A stretch of 64,000 nucleotides of DNA, taken from NCBI RefSeq assembly GCF_000497045.1, contig NW_015961989.1, forward strand, positions 310,001 through 374,000, given 5' to 3'. The stretch comes from Kalmanozyma brasiliensis GHG001 (lineage: Eukaryota; Basidiomycota; Ustilaginomycetes; Ustilaginales). The notes beneath the pieces are model-generated. The model was given only the letters and a program-made list of their open reading frames with translations. It made no database searches and was not told the DNA's origin. The position numbers and the translations under genes are program-made. Shown here piece after piece: positions 1 through 10,658 of this stretch (positions are counted from its first letter, which is position 1; each line of letters opens with the position of its first letter).

Positions 1-66
1 GCTTGCAGAAGGCTTGACGGGTGCTGGCGAAGGCGCTGCCGAGCGCTCTTCGACGTATTGAGACAT
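1..66 (-). CDS. possible 5' end of a gene running off the left edge
   Basis: On the minus strand an ATG at 66-64 opens a frame that stays open to the window edge, giving 22 residues beginning MSQYVEERSAAPSPAPVKPS. A second in-frame ATG lies 12 bases upstream (78-76). The Ser/Ala/Pro-rich composition resembles the disordered N-termini of other proteins here, but there is too little sequence to name a family, and a chance open frame in GC-rich DNA is quite possible. Confidence 0.3.
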   Translation of the reverse strand, partial: MSQYVEERSAAPSPAPVKPSAS

Positions 67-78
67 GTAGACCAGCAT

Positions 79-2404
79 GATCGGATGGCAGAAACGCCCG
101 TTTACGAGCTTGTGAGTCGATGAGAAAAGCAGGAGCGAGGGTGGAAATGTGAGGCTTGCTGCTGTGGTAAGAGACGGTAACACTGGCGACCTGACGAATC
201 GTGGGAAGGGGACGGAAGAGAAGCGGATCGATACGGAAAGATTTAGACGAAGCAAGGTAGGAGTAGTCTCGAAGGAGCGTGACGGGGGGGATGGAGAGCC
301 GGGTATGTGGGATAGAAGGTGATGGTGAGGAAGGAGGTCGCTCTAGCAGCTGAAGCTGGTCTCGTCTGACCGGCCGATGATGGAATGAGGAACGGGGACA
401 GCGACGGATGCAGGTCGATCCAAGCGGTACTCTAAGCGACTCGGTACAGAGATGGACACGCCACTGCAGACGACGACACGATTGAGAGTGGCTGCCAAGG
501 CTGCGGCTCGCGTTGAGCTGGTCGTGCCTTGGTGGGTGCTGCGTGTCGCATCCATTCTAGCGGAACAACTGCAGAGCAGCAAGCGAGGTTCGCAGTAGAA
601 GCAGAGGGCCGCATTGGAATCTTCACCATGCAATGATTCGCGACAAGCAGACGGAGCGGCATCGCCGAACAAGCGTCTCAGCATACTCCGAAGGACCACC
701 TCTTCGAGGGAACGATGACTGCAGGAGGTCGAAATGCATAATGAGAGACGGATGCTCCGTTTCGGCATCCGCCCGATGCAATGCCAGCAGCGGCAGAGTG
801 GCCAGTGAATCTAGCAAACGGATTGACCGAGCGGCACTTCAGATGACCACTTTACCCACGTCGGACATGCCGAAACAGTCGCTGCTTCAGACTCGCAGCG
901 CTTGGCGTAGTTGTCCTGCCTCCCCTCAGCTTTCTGACGCACATCCCTCTACCTTCCTTATGTCCCTGCTTGCTTCAGCGACAACGCTCCACGATAGTGC
1001 CTCAACATGCTGTCCTACCAGCCTCGTTCGAGCGTCAAGTAAAGACGATCGAGGACAGAGGATAGCGACTTTGGCAGTGGATTGGACTCCTTTTCCACAG
1101 GCTCGGACATGTGAGAAGATTTGATGCAAGTCCGATGTCACTTGCATGAAGGCACAAGAGCAGTGTCCCACCAAGCGCTCTCTGACGCCACCTTTGGAAA
1201 ATTTCATTTCATTTTTCGGGCAATGAGCGCGTCGCGTAGGGACAGCTGTCTCACAGCAAGAGTGTTGGTCTCCTCCGTGCTGGCGGGTGGAATGCCTCGC
1301 TTGCAACGCTGACAACTCGCGTTGCGACTCTTTTGGCTTCAGGATGAGGCGGCAGCTCGGTAAGCTAGCGAGCAAGGTGCAGAAGGATGATCCCCCGGAT
1401 CGCCATTCCTCATGCCTGAACGAGAGACCCGCCTTCCAACTGTCCAAGATGGTGGTGGAACGTCCACGCCTGTCATTTTGCATGCCAGGAGACGTGGACA
1501 AATCTTTGCTATCCTCACTGCCATTGCTGCAACTGCTTCTGCCCGCTCAGCGCAATCACGCTGCTTGAGCAGAGAACGACCTCTGGCATCGCGACTGTCA
1601 TTCTCTGCGAGAGCGGACCGTCAGAAGATGTGTGATGAGTGTTTGAATACTGCGTGAGGACGATCAGCGAGGATCCTTGATGCAAGACTTTCTCGCACAT
1701 CCTTAGTCAGCTTGCAAGCAACGCCCTCTGAATGAAGCCTGGAATGATGAGAGACGAGCAATGTTCCGCTTCTCTCGACCCTCGTCACCGTCCAGCCGAT
1801 CGAGATCCATCGGACGGATCGGCCTGCCGGCCTGCTCTCATCGGCGGTTCAGCCCATCACGCCCACGGCCCACCAAGCTGGCACAGTCACGAGTCACGTC
1901 AAAGCGCACATCTCAGAGCCTTGCATCGGATTTAGCCTTCCGGGCCTGTGCTCTCTCGCGGCGTGAATTTGAGTGGATAGCCGAGCGCGCTTCTCACGCC
2001 TCGTGTCGGATGTGGAGCCTTCGTTGTGACTGCCGCCTCAACGTGAGAAAAAAGCAGAGCGTCCTTCCGCCAAGCCGATTTCCGAAGGCGATCCGATGGC
2101 TTGGCCAACTTGTTCTAGCGCCATCGGAAGGTCCCGTCTATCTCTCCTCCCATCTCGTTCACTCCGGACCATCGTCATCCTGACAGGCCACACTGTCATT
2201 GTGACACAGCAAGCTGGACGGTTCTGTGAGCGGTGGAGCAGACCCGGGCAGTCGCACCTTCTCATTGTCGCATCTCGGCTTCTCCTGACCCGATTTCAGG
2301 GTCCAAGCGGCTTGGTCAAGTGCATTCTTCCGTACTTGTCTATTGCCTCGTGTCTCGTCTGCGTCCTCACCACATCCCAGGCATCGCCACTCGGAACCGT
2401 TGCG
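79..2404. other. intergenic stretch without a supportable gene
   Basis: Several overlapping open frames of 60-190 codons exist on both strands (for example 633-1124 plus and 926-1501 minus). None has a recognisable domain, and they lie across each other as chance frames do in GC-rich DNA. The last few hundred bases presumably hold the CWH43 promoter and 5' leader. I see no tRNA, repeat or transposon here. Confidence 0.5.
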
Positions 2405-5400
2405 ATGCCGTCCGACGTTCACTCGTCACACAAGCGACCGACGCCCTTGGTGGTGCTGTCCGGAGGCCTCGTCTCACACATCCACACCGCGCTCGGCTTC
2501 CTCGCTTTCTTCGGTGCACTCTTCACCGCGCTGTCATTACATTATCAAAAGGTGGTCAAGAATCATGTCGCGCAGTATCCTCAAGAATGGTGGCCTTCCG
2601 TATCCGCCACCATTGGCGACTGGTACCCAGAGCGCAACATCTTTCAGGTCGGAATTGCTCTCATGGCCGGCCCACGTTTTCTGCTTGTCTTCCTCTCGGC
2701 ACTCCTCGTCTCGCTCTCGACGCCGGCACGATCTCCAAAAGCATCCATATTGCTCGTCGTTGGTGTATGCAGGACCCTGGCTTGTGGCGGATGGGTCTAC
2801 GTCACCAGCACCGATGATCATTTTGTCCATGACATTGCCATGTTCGCCTATCTCGCGCTGACACCGCCCTGGATGTTCATCACCAGCGGAAGTCTTGCCC
2901 AACCAAGCATCTTGAGCCGTTCAGCAGGCTCGGACGATCAGCTTGCTTCCAAGGCGCGACGTACCCGTAGGATAGCCTGCTTCTCCTTCTTCGCTTGCAC
3001 TCCCTTCATGGGCTTCTTTTTTTACCGCCACAACGTCCTCCGTATCCCAGGAGCATATTCGCATTACGCTTACTTTGAGTGGGGCCTCATCATCTTTGTG
3101 GGTATTTGCTTGTTGGAAGATATGGTCGTGCAAAGCTTCGCTGACCCCTCTGGATGTCTTTCCTCCCTGATTGTCTCTCGCAGGACCTCTTGTTCGATGC
3201 GGCAAGCGTCTACGACCTTTCTCGCTTCGAGATCCACATCGTCGAAGCACCGCAGCCAGAAGCGGGCTTGGACCCTGCAGCAGGCCAAAGCAATACATAT
3301 GGTCCAGAAGGGAGACGGCTTGTCGATGGCGCTTGGGTGCGCGGGGGCAGGGCGCAAGCCATCACGTCCGGAGCTTGGTCGGCTTCCCCCACCGACTCCC
3401 AGCCAGAAGGGTACGATCTCTTGCCCCGCACCTAGAAGATTCAGATTCGCCTGATCAACGAGCACCACAGCGAGCAACTCTGAAACATGTACTGACAGAT
3501 GCAATCACGATGCGATCCGTTTTCTGCCATCACATCTTGCTACTCGGACGCACTTCTTTGGGCTGTCTCTACTGCTTTGTTGCGAAACACCCTTTACAGC
3601 CAGCCCACGATCTCACAAAAGCAGGACGAGCGCGACGATGAAGCCGTCGATGCTGCTCTCAACGCGGTGCCGCAAGACCTGACCAGCCCCACCAGTCTTG
3701 GAGCCGTCGTCTCCCTCCTTGCGGACAGCTACCTTGGTACGTGCACATTGAAGTCGCGTCGATTCAACCCTTCTACTGTAGCTGACGTCAACCATCCGTA
3801 TACTTGCACCGGGGTATCGATTTATATGGACAGCCTTCTGCTTCTGGACAGCCCTCACCGCTTTGCATCCGATGATCTTCTACTGTGAGTGTCGTCGCTG
3901 GTACGCGGAAGCGAAAGCAGCAAGTCGGAATCCTGATCTAAAGCCTCTGCTCCCCTTGCGTTCTTGCTTCACCAGTCAGCGTCTACAACCTGGCTGTTGG
4001 CGGCCACGAAGCTTTGCTCGTCTCGCAGGTCATCGGTCTCGGGGTCACTCTAGCGGTGCCAGCACTACGATCTCGTGTCCGTCGGCTTTCAACGAGCGGC
4101 GCGACCACCGTCGGACCCGTCTCGTCCCAAGCCAAGGCGCTTGGCTGGTTCTTGTCGCTCGTTGGTCAGGCTAGCTGGTACATCGCCGATCCGCTCACCC
4201 GGCTCGTTGCCGTCGCGTTCTCCAATGCGCTGCTTGCTGTCCTTCTCGCCCTCGAGTGGGGCGCTGCCTGGGAATCGGATCAGCTGCCGGTCAAGGTCGG
4301 AGTCTGGCTCATCGGTTTGCTCGCGTCTATTTTGGCCAAGTACGCCAACCACAGCAACAACCCTGCTTGGCCCTTCATGGACTCGACCAATGGAGGTCAC
4401 AACGTCGTGCTCCTTGCGCTGGCTCTCCTAGCGGTCGCAGAGATGGCGCTCCGTCCCAAGTTCGACTATCTACCTGCCGTTCAGCGGCGTCGCGCAGTGC
4501 AAGCTGTCACATCAATTCAAGATGGCGACCTGCAAGCAAGCGAAACGGCGTCTGGAAGCTTTGCGGCTGCCGCTCTGGGCACTGGCGCCTTGATCTATGC
4601 TCTCGACACTTTCTTGACGGACACCGGCACCATGATCGCGTGGGGGTGGACTGGCTATCCCATCAAAGGTCCGATGGCCATCCCACACGGCTGCATCATC
4701 CTCATCACAATGGCCTTTGCGTCGCTCGCTGCGACACGCTGGACAGGCTTCGGATACAGCATCAATCTGTTCATCGTGCAGTGCGGCTCGGCAGCATTGC
4801 TCTTCTTCACCACAGACTGGATCAGCTTCGCTGGCGCTATAGGCATGGCCCTCAGCCTGCCGCCGCTGGTCCTGCCGATGATCTCGGCTGCTATGCGGCA
4901 TGATCCGATCAAGGTGATGCTTTTTGCATGGCTCATCGCCAACGTGCTGACGTTCCTCGGTGTCTTGACGGTCGCGTACGCTTTCGTGCCCGGCGGCAAA
5001 GTCATGCGAGAAAGGACAGGGTTCATGCTAGGGCTGCAATTGGCGCTACTAGGCTTGGGTCTGATCAACGCCCGCCGAGTCGACAGGCAGCGACTCAGCT
5101 CTCAGCGCTCTGGAAAGGTGGCTACATCGTCAGCACAAATCAGCAGCAAAGCGACGAAGGCATCCACATCTGGCGGGGAGGCACGGTCTGGGTCCACCTA
5201 TTACATTTGCCTGATCATGGCCTTGATCGGCCTCGTTGGAAACATTGTTCCGCTCTACCGCATTGTGCCGCCATCCTCCATCGTTCCTCACCACCCAGAG
5301 GATCGGCTGGTGACGGCAGGCATGTGGACGGTGCATTTTGCGCTCGACCAGCACATGCGCGACAGCTCGCGACGCATGGCGTCCATCATGAAGACGCTCG

Positions 5401-6333
5401 ATATGGATCTCTTTGGCCTGGTCGAGTCAGATTTGCAACGTCCTGTCTTTGGTAACCGCGACCTGACTCAATACTTGGCGGAAGAGCTCAAGATGTACAC
5501 CGACATTGGCCCGGCTCCCAGCAAGAACACATGGGGAGCCGCGCTCTTCTCGAAATTCCCGATCATCAACTCGACACATCACCTGCTGCCCTCGCCCAAT
5601 GGCGAGCTTGCTCCGGCCATTCACGCAGTCATCGATCTCTACGGCACTCCGACGCACGTCGTCGTGTCGCACAATGGACAGGAAGAGGACCCGCTCGACC
5701 GCGAGCTGCAAACCACCGAGATCGCCCGCATCTTCCGCCACAGCTGGCCGCATCCCGCCATTTTTCTGGGATACGTGGTGACAAAACCACATGCAGAGCG
5801 ACCCGCGCCCTACAAGATCCTCTTCGAGGACGGCAAGATCCAGGATGTCGAGCCGACTGACTTTGGCAGGTGGTGCGAGTATCTGGGCTTCCGAGGGCTC
5901 GAGAGGATCTCGTACGTGCGAGTGTCGAGGTATACTGTGACGGACACCGAGCTTCAGACGATGAAGCTGGTCGTGCCGAAAGAGCCGATCAATCCGGATG
6001 AGAACGAGCTCACTCGGTTTGTGATGTAAGTATCGAGGCAGGTCGTCCACAGCGATTCTTGACAGCTGACCTTTGCCAATCTCTACACCTGATCGATGAA
6101 ACAGCATGGAGACGTATCCAGAGTCGATGCGGTATCCATTGTCGCTTATCGACACCAAGTCGATGGTGTACGACAAGTAAGTGCCGAAACAAAGCACCTG
6201 CCACGACCTCCTCTGTTTCATCCGCTGATGGTCTGTCCTATCTACTGACTCGTGGAATCGTTGCCGACACAGACACCTCTACTCGCCATATCCCTGGCCA
6301 ATCTACTATGGGCGTCCTGTGCCTGACTTCTAA
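2405..6333 (+). CDS. CWH43: Cwh43-like GPI-anchor lipid remodelling protein (7 exons)
   Basis: Proposed exons are 2405-3097, 3184-3410, 3600-3736, 3834-3884, 3976-6025, 6105-6176 and 6273-6333. They sum to 3291 nt (1096 residues) and every junction keeps frame. Residues 1 to about 260 form a PGAP2/FRAG1-like multi-spanning membrane domain (YFEWGLIIF then DLLFDAASVYDLSRFEIHIV across intron 1). The middle is a long polytopic PGAP2IP-like region. From about residue 845 there is a soluble domain like the endonuclease/exonuclease/phosphatase fold (DLFGLVESDL, VVSHNGQEEDPLDREL), ending SPYPWPIYYGRPVPDF. In yeast Cwh43 acts in the ER to replace diacylglycerol of GPI anchors by ceramide. The fused architecture and length (about 950 residues in yeast) fit well. 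Introns cluster at the two ends; intron 1 uses a GTGGGT donor. The ATG at 2405 is chosen because the upstream frame is not protein-like. Confidence 0.9.
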
Positions 6334-6676
6334 AGCCGAGACCGCAATCTAACCGGATTCTGCTCAGTGAGCATATGTGAAGCCATGTACATGACGATCA
6401 GCCGTGTCCGTCATGCGTTTGAGACGAGAGACATAAGAGATACGCAAGGACAGCGCCCAAAAGACCGTGATCACCATCGGGATCCTGAAGAAGATGGGCA
6501 GCAGCTTTCGAGGTGGAGTATTACGTAAGCCAAATTTGAGCCGGAGCGGAATTTTTTGCAGGAAGATGCACGAAGAAAGCTCAAATTTCTCAAGGGTCCT
6601 GTCTCGTTCTCCTTCCTGCTCTTCGACAATCTCTTCGCCATCACCGCCTGCACGGACAGGTATACCGACAGACGAG
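6334..6676. promoter_or_regulatory. intergenic region between CWH43 and NOP9
   Basis: About 340 bases separate the CWH43 stop from the NOP9 start. The NOP9 frame is open upstream to 6467, but that extension has no family-like sequence, so I treat it as promoter and 5' leader. No obvious TATA box or repeat is visible. Confidence 0.4.
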
Positions 6677-9325
6677 ATGCCGCCCAAGGTCCGACAGCGA
6701 GGCAAAAAGCCATCAAAGGTCAGAAAGCTCCAGCAAGAGCAGGAAGAGGAACACAAGGAGAGCGTACAGCCCGTGGCCTCCTCCTCATCATCCAGCACCA
6801 ACCACATCCAGTTGCAAGCCGACTACATTCCTCTGAGTGGCGATGACGCGCCATCATCAACAGCGCCGCATCAAGAGAATGGAGACGATGGGCAGCCGAA
6901 CTGGGTCAAGCTAGGAGACAGACCGAGCAAGGCCGAGCACGAGGCACCGTTCGGCTACGTCGATGCCGAGCTCAAGGCGTATCTGCGAGCCGGCTGGGAT
7001 CGTGTCATCGAGCTCGAGGCGCAAGGCTATGCGGCCAAGTCCACCTTGACAGCTCTCACTGCGGCGAGCTCCGCTGTTGCTCAGCCAAGCTCTCGCGCTG
7101 CGGACGAGGAAGACGACGAACTAGCGCTGCTCCTGCAAGCCACGCTCAAAGAGATGGACGGCAAAGAGCTTCTCCTCTCCACCGACCCGGACACCTCGCT
7201 CATCGTCGAAGCCATTCTCCATCGTCTCCCTGCCAAGCCGTTGCGCGTCTTCGTCGATCGTCTTGCAGGCAACTTTGCCGTCCTCGCCAAACACCGCTTT
7301 GCGAGCCACGTCGTGCAGGCCTGTCTCGCCACCCTCCAGCCCGCCGTCACGCTCGAACATGCAGCGCAGGAGCACTTTCAACAACACACTCACCGCGCAA
7401 ATGGAAACGGAAAAGCAGCAGCCTCGTCGGCGTACGCGAGCGACACAGCAACTATCGTCAACGAGGACGGCATCCTGCGCAGCGCGACGCAGCTCATCCT
7501 GGATATCGCCGAGGAGCTCGCTTCGGACCAGCAGCTGCTCACGTCGCTGGTCACGGATGCATTTGGATCGCACGTGCTCCGCTCGCTGCTGTGCGTCTTG
7601 ACAGGAAGGAGCATCCAGGCAGAGCCGAGCTCGGGAACAGCAGCAACGGCAGGAGGGTCAGATCTGAGATCTCGACGCAGTGCCAAGTTCCGCACTCGCA
7701 AGGCGCCCGCGCCTGGAAGCGCTGCAGCAGCAGGCTCATCGGATGACCTGCTGGTCGTCATTCCGGATCTGCTCTTCAGCCGAGCCACCACGCTCAGGAA
7801 GGAGATTCTCAACGATGCAGGCGTCGACGTGGTGCGCAGGTGGGCTACCGACGCGGTGGCTTCACCACTGCTGCAGTTGCTCATCGAGGTGGAAGCCGAT
7901 TCGCTCAACTCCGAGGATGCATCGCAATGGAAAGGCTCCCTTGTCGACAGCTTCCTGAACGGCTTCGTATCCACTCCACCCACTGGCGAAGAAGCGCAAA
8001 AGGACGTCTACCTCGAGACCTCTCTTCGCGACAGCGTCGCATCGCACGCACTGCAACTCGCCCTCGAGCGCGCTCCGTCCTCGACCGCATCGCGCTTCTT
8101 CGACACCTACATCCGCAGCCGTATGGCGAAACTATGCGTCCACCCTGCCGCCAACCACATCGTCGCCACTCTCCTCCGTCGGCTCGACGGTGCAGAGCTG
8201 CAGACGGCGATCGCAGAGATGACCAAAGTTGCATCGGGCATGGTCAAGGAGCAGATGGTGGGGTGTTTGCAGGCTGCTGTGGACCGCGTGGTGCAGCTGT
8301 GCGCAGCGGAGAGCGAAGCGAAGGACCTCGTCCAGGCGGTCAGCGATGCGGTGCTTGCCGCGTTCAGGATCAAGTCCCAGTCGACAGAGGAAGAAGGGTT
8401 GAAGCTGCTTGTGCCCGCAGTGTTGGCGCTGAAGACGCGCAAAGCGTACCTGCACACGTTTGGTGCGCATCTCAAGAAGGAAGAGCGGGATGCGGATGGC
8501 AAGGGACGTAAGCGTGGTCGTGACGGAAAGGCGAAGGGTGGCAAGAAGAAGTCCAAGTCTGCCGCTGAGGGATCGGACCAGGAAGAAGAGGCACCGTGGA
8601 GCATGGATGCGAGCTACGAGCTGCCGACGGGAGAAGCGACGGTGCAAGGCAGTCTGTTGCTTCAGTCGCTGCTGCGTCTTCCTGGACCAGCTGCACCACC
8701 GCGCGCACCTGCCAAGCGCACCTTTGGCCGTCCTGTTCCGGCTTCCACCCCCACACCCGCACCAGAGAGTTGGGGCAGCGCTTTGGTCCTGGACAGCCTG
8801 CTAGCGCTCCCAACGCTCGTGCCGTTCGCGCGCAACCCCACCGCCGTGCACGTGCTCATCTCCTCCCTCGTCCCGCCTCCTTCCTCCACCACCTCCTCAG
8901 CTGTGGACTACGTCCAGTCCGCACGCCGTAGGAAGCTCTCCTCGTCCCTCACAGCGGCCCTGCCCTCCTACTGCGGCGACAAGTACGGTTCGCGTCTCGC
9001 TGACGCCCTCTGGTTCTCCGTCGATGGGTTCACCAAGGAGAAGATTGTCAAGACCGTCATTGAGCATGATGCAGAGGTGTTGAAGGGCCCTTATGCGGGG
9101 TACTTCACGAACAAGCTGCAGTTGCAGCTGTATAGGAAGGGAAAGGTGAGGGAGTGGAACGAGGCGGTCAAGGCGCAGAAGGCGCCCGAGGTGAAGAAGG
9201 AGGAGGCAAGTGGAGAGAGAATGCACAAGGCAGTGGTGGTCGAGACTAAGAGGGCGAAGGTCGGGAAGAAGGAGAGGGGCAGCAAGGTCGATGGCGAGCT
9301 GGATAGCATCTTGGGTCAGATTTGA
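6677..9325 (+). CDS. NOP9: Nop9-like nucleolar pumilio-repeat protein
   Basis: Single-exon frame of 882 residues starting MPPKVRQRGKKPSK. Nop9 is an RNA-binding nucleolar protein of the 90S/pre-40S particle, needed for 18S rRNA maturation. The basic N-terminus, the motif ALLLQATLKEMDGKELLLST, and repeated Puf-type helices (RFASHVVQACLATL, DAFGSHVLRSLLCVL, DSVASHALQLALERA, HPAANHIVATLLRRL, KYGSRLADALWFSV) spread over roughly residues 140-830 match the irregular Pumilio repeats of this family rather than classical Puf proteins. A Lys-rich segment near residue 615 and a Lys-rich tail look like nucleolar signals. An acidic/Ser-rich insertion separates the N-terminal part. The start was chosen at 6677 because the open frame upstream looks like untranslated leader. 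Confidence 0.88.
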   Translation: MPPKVRQRGKKPSKVRKLQQEQEEEHKESVQPVASSSSSSTNHIQLQADYIPLSGDDAPSSTAPHQENGDDGQPNWVKLGDRPSKAEHEAPFGYVDAELKAYLRAGWDRVIELEAQGYAAKSTLTALTAASSAVAQPSSRAADEEDDELALLLQATLKEMDGKELLLSTDPDTSLIVEAILHRLPAKPLRVFVDRLAGNFAVLAKHRFASHVVQACLATLQPAVTLEHAAQEHFQQHTHRANGNGKAAASSAYASDTATIVNEDGILRSATQLILDIAEELASDQQLLTSLVTDAFGSHVLRSLLCVLTGRSIQAEPSSGTAATAGGSDLRSRRSAKFRTRKAPAPGSAAAAGSSDDLLVVIPDLLFSRATTLRKEILNDAGVDVVRRWATDAVASPLLQLLIEVEADSLNSEDASQWKGSLVDSFLNGFVSTPPTGEEAQKDVYLETSLRDSVASHALQLALERAPSSTASRFFDTYIRSRMAKLCVHPAANHIVATLLRRLDGAELQTAIAEMTKVASGMVKEQMVGCLQAAVDRVVQLCAAESEAKDLVQAVSDAVLAAFRIKSQSTEEEGLKLLVPAVLALKTRKAYLHTFGAHLKKEERDADGKGRKRGRDGKAKGGKKKSKSAAEGSDQEEEAPWSMDASYELPTGEATVQGSLLLQSLLRLPGPAAPPRAPAKRTFGRPVPASTPTPAPESWGSALVLDSLLALPTLVPFARNPTAVHVLISSLVPPPSSTTSSAVDYVQSARRRKLSSSLTAALPSYCGDKYGSRLADALWFSVDGFTKEKIVKTVIEHDAEVLKGPYAGYFTNKLQLQLYRKGKVREWNEAVKAQKAPEVKKEEASGERMHKAVVVETKRAKVGKKERGSKVDGELDSILGQI

Positions 9326-9653
9326 GCTGCAATTCAACAGGAGCATACTTATGCTGAATTCGAGGCGCTGATGCTGACAGAAGTGAGTTGTTGACACAAC
9401 CTCGAGCATACATGTGAGGACGAGACTGTAGCGAGTCAGAAGATGCCCCTCGCGGACCATCTTGACTACGAAGATGGTGTGCGGAGCATGATCAGACGGC
9501 TCGGATTTCGGACGGCTCCAAAAGTTGCTGGACCCTGAACAGCTTTCTTCCAACGTAATTCTTCCACTCCACCTCCTTCATCTGTCCTCACTTCGACGTC
9601 GATCCCCTCTACTTGCTCGCAGCCCAGCCTGCGGCGTTGAGTGTTTGCCCAAC
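9326..9653. promoter_or_regulatory. intergenic region between NOP9 and the 55-residue gene
   Basis: About 330 bases that must hold the NOP9 3' end and the promoter of the next gene. The last 90 bases are pyrimidine-rich, as in other leaders in this window. Nothing else is recognisable. Confidence 0.35.
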
Positions 9654-9963
9654 ATGCCGCCTCGAATCCCGCTGACCCCGGAGCAAAAGCGTATTCGCGT
9701 AAGCTTTTTCTCCCACCTTTCCTCGTCCTCATCTGTGTCGCTGACCCCTTCTTTCTCCCTCCCATCTCCCTTCTCTCCGCCCCTTTCTTCTCCTCCCGCC
9801 GCCATTCTGTTCTGGACGCTCGCTGCCCTCGCCGCAACAGACAATCATGATCTCCTTCCCCCTGCTCGTAGCGACGACCGTGGTGCTGTTCAAACGGCTC
9901 TACCTGGGGGAGGAGCAACGCAAACTGCCGAGTCAGGGCAAGATCGCGCCTCCTCCTGCGTAG
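9654..9963 (+). CDS. small single-pass membrane protein, 55 residues, 2 exons
   Basis: Exon 1 is 9654-9698 (15 codons) and exon 2 is 9841-9963, joined in phase 0 across a 142-nt, extremely pyrimidine-rich intron with a GTAAGC donor and CAACAG acceptor. The spliced product begins MPPRIPLTPEQKRIR and continues TIMISFPLLVATTVVLFKRL, followed by YLGEEQRKLPSQGKIAPPPA. One hydrophobic segment (about residues 17-32) is flanked by basic residues, so it is probably a one-TM protein, possibly mitochondrial or ER. The short soluble head, one helix and short charged tail resemble small conserved fungal membrane proteins, but I cannot name the family. The unspliced frame makes no sense, which supports the intron. 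Confidence 0.6.
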
Positions 9964-10658
9964 CCCGTTTCTCCATTCTCCGCAACCCAACGCAATCGAT
10001 CACAATTGTGTCGTACGAGGACTGTGTCAGGACGACTGGGACAAGGCTTTGAGCCGTGGTTGTCAGGCGTAGGGAAGGACGAGACGGGAGGGACAACACA
10101 AGTGGCAGTGGTAGCGACGGATGAAGCGCGGATCAACACAAGACGCTCATTCGCGGGCAGGAGGCAGCGGCGGCAGTGGCAAGTGACGAGCGTCTCTCGG
10201 ATCAAAACGTCATTTACCAACATCGAGCCAAGATGCAAGCAGAAACGAGTCATCGACATCGGCAAGCGACGGGCGTGCATCGGAAGAAGAGATGGGCACA
10301 CCGTCCGGCTAAGGATGGACCCAGAGGCGTCTCACCACGGGTTGCATTGCGAAAGGGCAGCATGTGCGCTCATACAATTTACGGACGAGCGGTCTATTGG
10401 CACATGAAGAGGTCTCAGCATGGAAGGCTTGGTGGGCAGCATTCGCTGGATCAGGCGTGCTCCACCGGAAGCGTCCTTGCGAGTTCTGGGAGGGAGAATG
10501 TACGCAGGTGACACACAATTCAGACAGGATCGTGAACAAGGGTACACGGCTAGAACAGACGCCAAAGGGGTCATGTCGCAGTCTGTCACCATCTCCTCAT
10601 CAACTGAACACATTCACATCACAAACGCTGGCACCATATGGAACCGATCTCATTGACT
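9964..10658. other. convergent intergenic stretch
   Basis: Nearly 700 bases lie between the stop of the 55-residue gene and the stop of the minus-strand giant gene. They should contain both 3' ends. Short open frames (for example 10006-10407) have no protein-like features. No RNA gene was seen. Confidence 0.4.

Noticed and set aside
633..1501. Overlapping frames of 163 (plus) and 191 (minus) codons near the left end
   Set aside because: They overlap on opposite strands, have no recognised domain and no plausible introns to extend them. Kept as non-coding.
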